Notes: a model not told the origin generated them from the letters alone. Shown: positions 10,291 through 23,000, numbered from the stretch's first letter. The stretch: 34,683 bases of DNA from Zygnema cylindricum (GCA_037447655.1 JBBHKE010003116.1:156501-191183), one strand, 5' to 3'. Translations and numbers: made by a program.

Positions 10291-10324
10291 TTTGCGACCT
10301 CTGCCACAGTGGCACAGTCGCAAA
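10291..10324. promoter_or_regulatory. Perfect two-block dyad / stem-loop
   Basis: TTTGCGAC (10291-10298) pairs with GTCGCAAA (10317-10324). Nested within it TGCCAC (10302-10307) pairs with GTGGCA (10309-10314) around a single A, giving 14 base pairs in 34 nt. It could be a protein-binding dyad in the shared promoter or a foldable element. No known factor is claimed. Confidence 0.55.
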
Positions 10325-10413
10325 CGCAAGAATGGCCAATACGATTTTTTGTTGTTGATATTGGAAATCGGAAATTGACTTAAGTTTACAGATTTGAAAT
10401 TTTGAACCCCCAT

Positions 10414-10425
10414 GGGCCATGGCCC
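10414..10425. promoter_or_regulatory. 12-bp palindrome GGGCCATGGCCC with TGGGCC motif
   Basis: A perfect palindrome. With the preceding T it contains TGGGCC, the core of the plant site II type element (TGGGCC/T) bound by TCP factors in many housekeeping promoters. That role is inferred from the motif and its position between two housekeeping genes. Confidence 0.4.
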
Positions 10426-10827
10426 CATCGCTGAATTGATGTTTGAATCGAGGCCGTAAATTTTGAGTGGAGGCGGGATACGTAGTTTGAACGTATGAAA
10501 TGTGTTGGGCGCAATTCGGCTACTATAGACCAAAATAGGCGAGATGATCCTTGTAGCGCGCTTCTCTCGTCAAATTTTACTCGCACTTATTATAGATGAT
10601 TTTTTCCCATATCTTTTTAATTCCGTAAATAATTCTCGTTATTCTCTTGCCTTATAGCTCTCTGTTTTATATGCATAGGGTGAATGCGCATAGGTTGAAC
10701 AATTGTACTATTTTGCAACGAGAGGAAAGGAAAAGCTTCTTGTGAGCCAATCGATTTTTGCTACCTATAAGCTAGAAGTCCCGCATTTTCATTTTTAATG
10801 CTTGGAATAAGAGTGGTGTGATAGGAT

Positions 10828-10842
10828 TCTCTCTCTCTCTCT
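10828..10842 (+). repeat. CT microsatellite in the NUP205 leader
   Basis: An uninterrupted TC/CT run of 15 nt, about 40 nt before the NUP205 ATG. Pyrimidine-rich CT tracts near the transcription start are common in plant promoters and 5' UTRs. Confidence 0.7.
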
Positions 10843-10883
10843 ACCTCAACTTTAAGCTTCTTGGAGCTTGAAGTGTTTCGAAG

Positions 10884-11011
10884 ATGGCGTCTGACCAATA
10901 CCTCCTCCAGGCAATTTCAGTGGTTGCTTCGACTGTCGAAAGAAGGCCTCTTTCTCCCGCTGAACGTTTGGAGTTTGCTCGGGCCTTACAACTCCTTAAA
11001 CCACGGTTCAG
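10884..11011 (+). CDS. NUP205: NUP205 exon 1 (residues 1-43)
   Basis: Encodes MASDQYLLQAISVVASTVER then the helical PLSPAERLEFARALQLLKP. Donor GTATGT splits an arginine codon after two bases; the next exon supplies G. Confidence 0.92.
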
Positions 11012-14000
11012 GTATGTCTCAAAGCTAAGAACACTTCAAGATTAACCATTTAAATCTTCTTTCCGGAAGCTTCGTCTTTGTCGCAGTTTGTCTCATGATG
11101 CTCAATAGAATTCTTAAAGCTCACAGATTTTTCTTACAGTGTTAACATGCTTGAGGTCAGTTATTGCTCGAGAAACATTGAAAAAGACTCAGCATAACTG
11201 GAGGCAATTGCACAAAGTAGTTCTTTCCAGGAAGAGGAAAATCTGCGCCGTTGAACATTATTGGAACACCAATACATTTCCGAAAATTTTGAATTTCACA
11301 AACTTCAGAGCTTGATTTTAAGTCGAGCAGATTCCTTATCCTGTTTTCATGATATTTACATACATCGTCGATTGAAGCTTGTTTTTATTATTTTGTTGTT
11401 ATTATTATTAAAAGTATTGCTATTAGTAATGTTTTATTTTTTGACAAGCTTTCTCGGTTTGATAAGTTTTAAATGGTTTCTTAAATCTGAATGTCTCCAA
11501 TGAAGTTACGCAATTCCAGTGATTTGTCCCGGGATTTTTGTTACTTCATGGCATGTTTTTTATCATGCAGTTAATTCGGTACATCAAAAAATGTTTGTCA
11601 AACGGCAATGCATTGTGGCAAAGCCTCATTCTTTATTTTTTTTTGTTCCATTTTTTCTCTCACTTTGGAATTTTTGAAACTCTGGTTTTTTTCTGAATTG
11701 TGTACGTAAACTCCCAATAACAGTGTAACTAAAAGGGTCGAGAACCTGCAGAGAATCTCGCTCTCTCTCCCTCTCTCTCCACCCTTCCTTTCCCTCTCTC
11801 TTTCCCTCTCCCGTTCTCCTGACTTTCTCCTCCCGCTATTGCCTAACTCTACCCTTTCCTGCCCCTCTTTTTTTCTTCCTCTCTCCTTCTGTTCACTCTT
11901 TTTCATTTCAACGACAATGCAAATAATCTAATAGCATATCTCATATGGATGCAATATTCCTTTGCAACTACCAAATTTATTGTCTCAAATATTGTGCTTT
12001 GTGAGTGAAGGATTTCAAAAAGGGAAATATTTTGATTCAAAAATGTTTGTGCACAATATGTAATTCTACCTTAAAAAGTGTCGTTTGGCTTGTTCACACA
12101 GCATAAGTCCGTGAAGGTTATAGAGCAAAAAAGCTTCATCACTGGCTTTCAAGAGTGTATCAAATTTTGTTTTACTGCTGGAATAATGCTGACTACACAA
12201 GGGATTTGGGGATGCTACTGAAATATCTTAAATTGTACCAATTTTCCTTGTCAAATGTCCTTGTTTGGGTTTCTTAATCAATTCTGGACAATTCATGTAT
12301 GAATCTTGAAACATTCAATTTTTGAGGGGAGGCACTTTTCAATATGCAAAGATTATGTAGCCTCTGAAAGCTGACAGTGTTGATTGCTAAAAGCTACAGA
12401 GTGTCCACCCGGGGGTACGAAGCCTTGTTGGCTTGTTCCATTGGGTCGACTAGCCAATCCCCAATGTTTGTTACCTATCAGTGTTAGTTTTTGATACTCC
12501 TGCTTCACTACTTATGGGATAAAAAGGGTGCATATCCTCAAAAGTGTTTTTGCCAGGTGGCTCTATTGTTATGAGTATCTGGAAACTCAACGCATATCTC
12601 TAACCGGCACTTTTCCCTTCCAGGCCCAAGCTTTGCATGCCGGGTTGATGTGGCTGATTTATTTCTTGTTCCATGTTCCATGATACTTGACAGGGCACTG
12701 CTGGCTCGTCCTCCACCAAAAGCCGAAGACAGAGCCCAAGTCAAAAGGCTACAAGTGCAGCTGCCAGATGGAAAGCTCACTCAATTGGATGATATAGATG
12801 TACAAGTGGCAATCAAATTAAGTGATGACTATAATCTGAATGAAATAGAGTGTGTCCGTCTGATTGTTGCTGCTCATCGTGAGGTAAGCTTTTCCTCCTC
12901 ACTGACATTGTAGTGCATAGTTGGGGGAAATGGCAGTATGGTTTACCACTGTGATTGTGCTTGTATTGACTGGGGCCCTTCGTTTTGTTGGAAGAATGCA
13001 TATGGGGTAATCTTTAACTGCGGTATCTTCTCAGAAGAGTCAAACACAATGCTCCGTCCAGCTGAAGCATATTTATAAGACAAAGCAGGTTCAATGTGTT
13101 CTTACTGCTTTGTTTGGTCAATAGCGATTAGCACAACAACGAGTTGTTTACATGGGCATAAACCGAAAACAATTGGTTCTGCATCTCATAATGCTCCAAA
13201 ACCTTGAGTCATGGTCGGCGTTCTTGAGCAAGCTGTGTAAACTGAGAAAAGTATAAGTGGGTAAAGGCATTCAAAAGCCTGGAAAGTTCCGTGCATAATG
13301 AGATTATCAACCAAAACCAGTTGCATTCATATCTGGCATCCAAGAATTACTGTAGTCTGCCAGTGTTTACCTTTACCAAACCCAGCAGCCTGTAATTTGA
13401 CATGGATGTGTTCTATGTCCCTTTGCAGTTCATGCTTGCTGGAAGAGGAGCAAGGGCAGCATTTCAGTTATCCGCTGGCCAGTTTTTTCTGGAACGTAAA
13501 ACCTTACTTGATGCTCTTCATTCACTTCTGCAGGTACGGCTTAGGACGATGAAATTGGATGATAAAAATTAATGATGGTTAATTCGTGAGGAGTGCTTTA
13601 AGGTTCCTCTACAATCATACTTTTCTCGTTACGTCCTTGCCCAATTTTTAGCCGGTCTTTTTAGAGTTTTAGTAACCCAATCATCTGGTGTGCAGCTAGT
13701 GGCCAATGCAGAATTTGCAGATCCCTTGATTTTCAAGGAGGTGTTTGCTTATCTTGAAGACCTTCTGGAAGGAGACCTGCGAACACGACTGCTTTCCCTC
13801 ATCAGGGAATTGAACCGCGAAGATGCCAATGGAGTTGGTGGCCCTTCGGCAGAACCTGAAGTGATGGATTCGAGATCGACAAGCGTGAGACGGAGTGAGG
13901 TTGTACAGGAGGAACGCCGGACACTCGCTGGGTGTCTTTTCTACTCTTGCTTTGTGAAACGAATCAGTGAGTAAATGCTTTGCTTGACTCTAGCCATAGG

Positions 14001-17000
14001 CCAGAATTAGATTTGTGTCTTACATTTAAATGCCTGAATGTTTCTCATCCCATGTGTCAAAGCGCTGTCGGTGGAACGGACAAACCTCCAGGTGTTGATG
14101 GAAGGTTCTAAAGTAAGGGTCACACGGAAATTTTGGAGAGACAGGATGTTATGGGACACGAGAAACCTCATGCCCATCCTTTTGGCATTATAGTATTAGA
14201 GCTAATGTTTGCATTTAAAGCAAGACTTTCTTGCATCATAAAGTGAAAATCTGTCCTTCACTATCTCAAATATCACATTGGAGCTACATGCTTTGGCTTT
14301 TAAGCTGGGCAAATAACTTTCTGATGTGTGTGGAATAAACATGTCATGGGTCATTTCTGATCTTCTCGGTCTATTTATTTACTAAAAATATAGAACCCTC
14401 TTTTCCTTATAATCAGTATTTGAGTAGGAGCCGGGTTCATGCAATAACGGGCCTATTGTGTGTGTGTGTGTGTGTGTGTGGTTGTTGTTTCAACCGTTTA
14501 AGTTGTACTACTTGGTCCTCCTGTGGGCTGGCTATCCAGATGCGTCAGAGGCAAAGGAGATCTTTTTGATGCTTAGAGATTGTGCTCGCGAATGGGTTGC
14601 TGCTCCAAGCAACGTTGGCTTGCTGGTATGGTTTCAAATAGCAACCCGAAGCTCAATTTTGGTTGTTGGACTCTATGGGCTTAAATATCAAAAAGTAGAT
14701 TTTTATCACGTCAAAACATTTCTTCAACTGCAGCTTGTCTGGAAAATTGCATAGGCGGATTTGAGTGGTATACTCCGTTCTGTGGAAAGAACGGCTTCAG
14801 TGATGGTAAAGTAAAGTGGAGTTGTAGTCTGGCAAAGTGAAATATTGAAATTTTGAATCTTATGGACAGGAGTGGGTTCGAAATTTTTTCACCTTATTTA
14901 TTTTAAAGACTGGTGAAGCTGATTATAGGTTTATAAGCTGCAACTTTGTTGGCCATGACTATCTGTGGTGCAAGACAGCAGGTCTGGGTTTTGTTATATA
15001 ACGGCAGTGTCACATACATTTATTGTCCAGTTTGAAAAAAATATGGTTGCCACTAAATCATTCACAGAAAAGAAGGGTTAGAGGCAATCAATTGTTTGTA
15101 TGAAGACCAAGTTTATCACAGCAAAGTGTTACAATGCCTTTTTCCCCAGTTTGAATCGATTCTCTGATTGATGCTTTTTCTTGGGTGTGATCTTTTGAAT
15201 CAGGTCTTGTACAGGTTACTGTTCACCTTAATCGGTTCTTTTGTTTTGGAATTGCTGGGTGGAGGGAGCAAACCGAAAGTGTTGAGCCAAGATGGTGTTT
15301 TCAAGAAAGACTTTTACCAGTTGGTGAGAAAATTAAAGTTATCAAACACAATCGCTAATAATAACGCGGTTTTGTTTTTATGTCACCTTACTCCGTTCTC
15401 TCGTCCTTTTTTTATGTCTCCTTCCGTTTTCATCTGTAGACCGTCTGAACAAGTATGTAGCTCTTTCTATCAGAACATGGCTAAGCACATGTGTGCAACA
15501 TGCGTAATTTTCCTTCTTTTTCGCCATCTACTGCGGACGTGCTCATAGGCTAGTCAAAATATTTAAATGGCTTGCTGGTTAGTCGTACTGCGCTTGAGAA
15601 TGGCTGAGCATATCAAAAATTCCTTCCTCACTGAAGCTCGTCGAAAGGACAGCTGTTGCGGTCTATTGTGAAATGGGATGCAAATCATGCATAACGTGGT
15701 TGATTGTTTTTGCACTGTATGTTACCTTAGTCTCCTCACGCCAAAAAACTGGCAAGCCCTTGGGAAAAGTGAATTCCGTAAATACTTCCACAAGACTGAC
15801 TTCATCCTGATTCTTTTTCGAATTCATCCTGGTGGAAGCTCAGAGATCCTGGAAACGAGCACTGCTTCTTATTCAATGGTTTGCTAGCGGCACCCATCAC
15901 AGGAAGCACAAAAAATATTTTTGCAACAAGCACTGCTTCTTGTTCAATGGTTTTCTGCACCTATCACAGGATTGTATCCTTTAAGCCGAATGTGCATTAT
16001 TTTTCCGATGATTGAAGCCATGTCTGTGTTCAGAACTGGTTCAAAGCTTATAAGAGAATAGCTGTGCGTTCATGGAAGAACAGCACATGCTAATGCTGAA
16101 TTTTCTTTGCATTCACAGATTGCAAATTTGCCTCCCTCCTCATCAGAAGTGCATGGCCTTGTCGCAGTAGTGCGAATGGTGTTTGGAGTTTTCTTGGCAG
16201 TGACAAGTCCTCCTCCAACTGCTGGCAGATCGTCAGCAGATGATCAAGCTATCAAGGCTTGTTTGGAGCCAGACTCCCTTTTGAGTTCCTTCAGATTCCT
16301 GGTAGACCATACGTTCAGAAGCCCTGTTTTTCAGGTGAGTTGCAACTGCCTTAACATGAAGCTCCTGAACAATTCGGCCATGTTATGAAGTGATGTTAAA
16401 CTTGTGGAAACGGTCATGCAAAGCATTCAATACTATTTACGTTAGGGAGAAACTCTTGCACGAGGCAAGACAAATTGTGTAGGCCTTCAATTATGTTCCA
16501 AGCTGACCAAGTCAACGTATGTTCAATTCCATCCAAGTAGTATGAGGGCTCTCAAGTGAGAGGATGTTCTATGTTAAGAGTGAATTTGGGATTGGTTACC
16601 ACTTAAGTCTCCTTGTCTTGCCTTAATGCGACAAAAGTGGGTTGGGATGTTGCTAACTAGTTGTTTATGCTGCTGGTCAAAACTGCTTTTTTTGCTGTGG
16701 GAAAGTGAGGGAAGCTATTTCTGTGTTCTTCTTAGCTTATCAGTGTAAGGAGAGTACAAAATGGCAGGCTTACAAAGCTGATTCTTTATGTCAGCTGTAG
16801 TTTTTAGAGTCCCTAGGTAGGGGCTCGGATAGGTTGATAGACGATTGAGAGGGCTGAGTACTTTCTGAATTTCGGCAGCCAATAAAATTTATCTATATGA
16901 AGCTTACATGGACTACATGCTGTAGTTAACCTGCTCCAACAATACACAAACATGGCTGTCTTTTGTGGTTTGTTAACCATTCACTGTCATCATGGGCATT

Positions 17001-20000
17001 TGTAACTTACATGAAATGAATTTTCATGTTTCATGCTGCTTGTCCTTTTGCTATGACGATTGATTTGCTAGAAAGGAAGGCTGAGTGTGGCAGAATGATG
17101 ATGAAGACGTGAAGTGTACCGTATGCACTATCCTTAATGGCTTACTAAAACATCTCTTTATACACTTCCTCTTCCTCGCATTTCTGGCAGAATGACGATG
17201 ATGACATGAAGGGTGCTGTATGCACTATCCTTAATGGCTTACTAAGGAATCTCTTCACAAACCCATTCTGCCATGAGGTTGTTAGAGTTCTCAGGAATGC
17301 TTCGGTATCTGAAGCAGCACAGAGCAACCAAGATCAATTTTCAAACCAGGCTGGAGTCCCAAAAGCGGTTACCACTCTCTCAAAACAAAGCGATGCCTTT
17401 CTAGCGCTAGTTGAGGCAGTTGGTGGGATTTATCAGTGCGGACCGAAGTTAGTGACCAATAACCAGGAATTGTGGTCATTTGTGAAGTTCGTTGGGGAGG
17501 AGCATAGGGGTTTTAAAACGGTGACGGCTTTTTTAGACCTTTTAACGGCACTGGTGAGTCATTCTTGTTAACTTGAATTTATCACGCTGAGGGATTTGTC
17601 AATTAGAACCCAGCACGTGGGAAAGAGTTGAACATTTGTTTAGCTCTTAATTCTGCTGGTTTATTCAGCTATTTCCTCTTTCTGTTGATTGTATCAGAAT
17701 TGTTTTTGTATCCCTGTCGATGCTTACAACTTTCTCATCTCTTTCACCAAGTCATCACTGCCGTATTTCAATGCCAAAATATTTGTAAGATTGAACATGT
17801 TTCTAGTAAACCTTATACTAGAAGAAAATAATGTATATAGCCCTGAAAATTATCTAGAATGTAAAATAGTCCATTTTTTTCTGGATCTTTGGCCATAGGC
17901 TACGGGAGAAGAAGGGGCACGGCAAGTCTATAGCTATTTGGCGGATGAAACTTCTCCAGTTATTTCTTGGAGAAATCTCTTTGAGACTCTCCAATGCTAT
18001 GATGAGCGTTTAAGCAAGGCTGTTCAGCAACCTGATTGGAGATTGCCACAAGCTAGGACGCTTGTAAGTGGGGTTATGGAAGGAGACGCAGAGGTGTTGG
18101 AGGCCTACCTGCGTTGTCTAAAGAAGGTATGGACGATTATGGCTTCTTCGTACCTTGATGTTTGAAGAAAGCAGCCAGGCACGCCAAAGTTTCACGGCGA
18201 CGAGTTCTTTACTGCATTTATGATGTAACTTTTGCCCATTCAGGCTTTCTTTGGTGTCTTTCCTGTGGATGATCCGTAGAGTCTTACGATGGCGCACAAA
18301 TTTTTCTAAATAAATTATGTCAGGATTTTGCAAATATAAAGTAGAATTGTATCAAAGCTGATAGAAATGATCATGAATTTGCACGTTTTACAAAAGGTTG
18401 AGCGTTGCCTGTGTGGCTTTGTTACGATTGTATATTCTATTTGCATCAGTGTCTAAGCATAGACATGAATGTTTGGTGATTGAACCCATCTACTCTGAAT
18501 CCAAGTGACTTCATTTAACTTATAATATTTCTTTTTGGGAGTGCCGCGTATGTGATTGAGGTTGGATTGTATTAACATAGGCATCTTTCTGGGGTTGCAT
18601 CAACTTCTTTCCGAAAATTGCTTTACTAACAGGTAATAAAAAATGAGGGGTAACATGGCGGATGCTCCCTTGAAGCCTTCATAATCTGTGCCGGGCAACC
18701 CATTTATCTCAACCAGCATATACAAGTGGATTTACTAAGTACTTATAGTCAACACACGAGAATATCTATGCTTGAAACACCCCTGAGATTTTTCATACTT
18801 TAAAAGGAATTTTCTGGTCTGTGTCTGCCAGGTAATGGAACAAGGCTCGTATGAAGAGCGACAGGGCTGGTTCAATCAGATACAACCACTCTTTTGGCTT
18901 TTACAATACTCCATGGTTCCTCCTCCTCTGAAAGGAGCACTGAGAGCAGCTATTGGGGCTTTCGTGGATGTTAGTCCAATGTACCGTGATGCCGTGTGGA
19001 ATCTTCTGGGAGTCTATGACCAGCACCGAAAGCAACATGGAGATGCAAGGGCTATTCAAAAGGTGGGTATTCCGACAAGTGTAGGGGCGCAATGGAAAAA
19101 CTTGGCTTTAAATGTCTAAGATGGCATGGAAGGGCAAATTGGCAAATAACGTTTTAATGATAAAGTGCACGTCTGTGTACGATGCCATCTTATTTTTTCT
19201 TATTTGGTTTGTTCTTGCTTTGTGAAAGGCTCTTCTTCGGCTTTTTTGTGTTCTGAATGCGTTTGTCTTTTATTCTCTCTCCCACGGGTTGTTGATCCTT
19301 TTTACTGGTTTCAAGGAAAAAAATGGTAGGGCGAAACTTTCAGGCTTGTGTGAATTAGTTATGAATTTGCCATTCCAACTTAATTGCAGGGTTACGACAT
19401 CAGAGTGGAGTTGACAGAGATGGAATCCCGCCTTGAGCAATATTCCTCCACTCTATCCTATATTGAGCTACGAAATAACCTTATAGCTGGAGAATTTTCT
19501 GGAATGGAACAGGGCAGAAGGTGAGAGTGGATGTCTGAAATTACACTTGAATGATTTTTTTTTCTAAATGATGGACGGTATGTTGTTTGGTGCTTGCGTA
19601 AGTTATAGACGAAATATGTGTTGCAAACCAGGCAGGTTCTTTATTTAGAGATTTTATGAATATTTGTCCTTGACTTGCAGCTGCCAATTGCTGTATCAAT
19701 CATCCTGTTGTCACGGTCATATCGCATTAATATGATGATGTAAAATTCCTGTAACATTGTCAACTATTGTTGCACTTGTTGATCCCCATATCCAATATCG
19801 CAACACTTCACACAAAATTGAACCTAGTGGCAGGTTGCAGTTTAAATGGTTTGTCGATTTGAAATTGCTTTGGTTGGATGCGATTTGCTTAAGTTCGGAT
19901 CAAATTTGGAGCTGAAAGCTTTTCACATGCTTCTTTTGGGGCATAGTTTTACTGTCTGTGGGGCTAGTGTGATTTGGCTAAATTAGGAAACAAGATGGAA

Positions 20001-23000
20001 AATCCCGGTTAGCTGTTATTCATTGAGCAGCTCATGAGCTTGAGCCTGACTGAGGACCATGTGTGACTTGTGCAGCTATTTCGATCTTACCGATCTCACT
20101 GACCTGTTCCGATTTGTGAAGGATGATGTCTTCGCAAAATATGGTCAACGAGCATATAAAGACCCATCGGAGAAGTGGAAGCTAGCTGTTGCGTGCCTTA
20201 CTCATTTTGAGTTAATGTTGAGGATGTATGATCCAGCCCAGGAATTGATGGCTGAATCTCCAGGCCAAGAAATTATGAAGGTATGTGTTTGAGTCACAAC
20301 AGGGCGACTGAATGTCTGTACATATTTCTACATCCCTTCTGTGATCTATTCAACTCTCAAAAACATTGAATTTTGTATAGTTTCTGATACATTTCTGCAG
20401 CTCCAAGTCATAATCTTTTTGTTATTTTGCCATACATGGGGACTGAGCAGGCAAATGAAGGATGTGAAGTCAGTCCAGTCACAATCATGTGTTCCACCCC
20501 TTACCAAATTTTATTATGCATTGTTTCATTTGCATGAAGATGATAGCGGGGGCTGGCAATACCGTCGCTGATAGCAGAAATTTGTGTTCTGTATCTATGC
20601 CGTGATAAAAACGATGAAGCAGGTGATGTTCTGGAAATCTATTGAACTTGAAGACCTGTTTTTATAGCTCTGTGTCAGGTGTTGAGGAACAAGAGTTACC
20701 CTGTTGTATTTATGACCAAATGTTACACTGAGGGTTGAGGATGCATGGGATTTGTCCTACCCTTTCTGAGCGCTGGGAAGGAGTCCTCTAACTCCACGTT
20801 CTTGCTAGTGGTAACAGGATTTGATGTCAGCCGATTCGATATACCGAAACATAATGACAATTGTGATGCTCGGCTCAGAAGCAGTAATGGAGGCGAGGGC
20901 TACTCATGCTTATGGCATTTTTATAGAAGAAGCTGTTAGCTTGTGCTTTCAGATACTGTTGTTGGCATTTGAAAAGGATCTCTCTTTAGCTGACAAGTGG
21001 CCTGCTCAATATCAATCGCTGCATTCGCTACTGGAGTATGATAGCCGTCAGATGGTGGCTCTGCTAGAGTACATTGGATATGAAGGGATGCCCGAGATTG
21101 CCCGATATTCTATCCAGATCATGGGTGTCTTAAGGTGCGTCAGAGCAACATTCTTGGTTTGGCGTGGTCGTCATTTTTCTTCATATTATTAAAGAAAATA
21201 GAAATCATTTGTTGAGATGATAGAGCTGGCGCTTTTTGCTGACTGTTGATGGATGATTAGTACCTCTTTGAGATGTTTTTAATTATGTATACAGCGGTGT
21301 CTGGCCATAGCGATGTCACTAATTGGTAGATGTTCCAGCGGTCACTGGAAGATGATGGACTTGAAGTCTGAGCTGAACTGATAATGCTTGGCCGTGGTTT
21401 TGGGAGGAGGGCCAGTGAGAGAGTAACCATGCTTGTGGCAGCAATCATAGAGAGAGGAGCAGCAAAATCGTTAAAATTTCACTATGCAATGTTTTTGGAG
21501 CGGAGACTGACGGCAGTGTCTGACCTTCTTCCTGAGAATGAGGATCCTGGCTTTCTTATACTGCAGGTGAGTCCTTCACGTTATTGAACTCTATACAGTA
21601 CACTGCTGTCAATGTGATTCACACTAATCTTGGTTTTGGATGTATTCTTTTTTAGTAAGAGTGGTTCATCTGATATGATGTACATGTAGAATTGTCCGGG
21701 CCTCGCTTGTAACTTCATGACGTCCAATGACACATCAGAGCTCTGGTGAGTTAGGTCTGGAGAGTTACAGTATAAAAAGGTATATAAAAAGTTGTGAAAA
21801 AGAAAAGGCTTAAGTGTTGGTTTCTCTAGCATTATGGTATTTCTCTTGCATTATGTATTCAGTTCTAGCTTCTGACTAAGTGTCTGAAACTGATGAGCTC
21901 TGTCACTGGAGGGGCTTGGAGGGGCTTGCAGTTGTGTCTGGATGCCTTAGAAAAACAAACTCCAAATGTAGCACACTTGCTGCTGGGATTTGACGTAAAG
22001 CTGTCTGTCGAACGAACAGTTTTGCAGCCTAAGGGTGACTTTGAGTAAGATAACCCTACGTTTTCCTATTATGCATAACTCTTTTATGTATCCTGCATTG
22101 CCCAGGGAGTTCATCTCAGCAAAACGCTTTGACAGCTCTCATCATGTGCAAGCTACTGCTACAATGACTTTGAGTTGAACATTTAGGCGAACGGCCTATA
22201 CAGCCCGTGCTGAGCTTTCAAATTTTATTCATAATAGAAATTGAGCTATTTTTGTTTCAATCCTCACAGTGTAAATTTATGGACATGTGTTGGTAGTGCT
22301 TTCTTCTCGCTGTGATCAATTCAAGAATGCTGGGCGAAGTCAAAAACCCTGTCCATTTGGCATTAAGGGTCATTGTCTCAAAATAATCAATCATGCCAAA
22401 GGAGAAAAAAAGTAGCCGAACAAATCTGTGCGATTCATTGAGCTATATCAAAACATGTGCATATCCACTTAAACCAAATGGTTACTTTTGTATGTTTTAT
22501 ACTTCAACCATTAACTTATATTTGACCTTGTTTGGAAACTTCAGTGATAATCTGCTAAAGTAGAGCAGAAAGTTAAGCAAGCTGGATAGGACGTTAAGGA
22601 GTAAAAAAGAGAATAAGAGAGAGATAAAAAAATGTCGTGGAACACAATGAAGCCCAGAAGATAGGTGAAAGAGAGGGATAAAATTGAGAAAGAGGGGCAG
22701 AAAAGGAGAGAGGGTCGGAATGGGAAATAGAAACTAAGGGGGTGAAAGAGAGGGAAGGACAAAACAGGAAAAGGGAAACGGAGGTTGAAATAGAAAATGG
22801 GTGGGCTGACATGGATCGGAGGATTGAAGTAATATATCGGAAAGAGAGTGGTGAAAGAGATGGAGGAATAGACCGTGGACCCATTGAGACAGCATCTGAT
22901 GGCTGTCAAATGAAGATTTCACACCCAACTTCAGTGAACTAGCTGTAAATTTGCAATAGTCAATTTGTCATTTGTGGGATACATTTGTTCATGTCCAGTA

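Larger units (their letters stand above)
9695..10883. promoter_or_regulatory. Divergent intergenic region, SEC5 and NUP205 promoters
   Basis: 1,189 bp separate the two start codons, so both 5' UTRs and both core promoters must lie here unless a UTR intron extends the region. It contains a GTAC-rich inverted-repeat element (9964-10188), a 34-nt stem-loop (10291-10324), a 12-bp palindrome with TGGGCC (10414-10425) and a CT microsatellite (10828-10842). No protein-coding block was recognised. Transcription start sites cannot be placed from sequence alone. Confidence 0.75.

Noticed and set aside
10664-10673. TATA-like TTTTATATGC upstream of NUP205
   Set aside because: It is about 210 bp from the ATG in a generally AT-rich region, with nothing else to tie it to a transcription start.
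11598-11906. Arg/Glu/Gly-rich open frame of 102 codons on the minus strand
   Set aside because: It is the low-complexity complement of the CT tract in NUP205 intron 1, with no recognisable domain.
20401-20571. Open stretch in NUP205 intron 12 after a CTGCAG acceptor
   Set aside because: The peptide (LQVIIFLLFCHTW...) has no family similarity and ends in a stop without a donor in the right phase.
20831-20835. Later acceptor TGTCAG for NUP205 exon 13
   Set aside because: It would break phase with exon 12. The AACAG at 20817 keeps frame and adds DLMSA, which the family pattern supports.
22541-22942. Ser/Pro/Phe-rich minus-strand frames and a Glu/Arg-rich plus-strand frame
   Set aside because: All arise from the GA-rich tract of NUP205 intron 15 and show only compositional bias.
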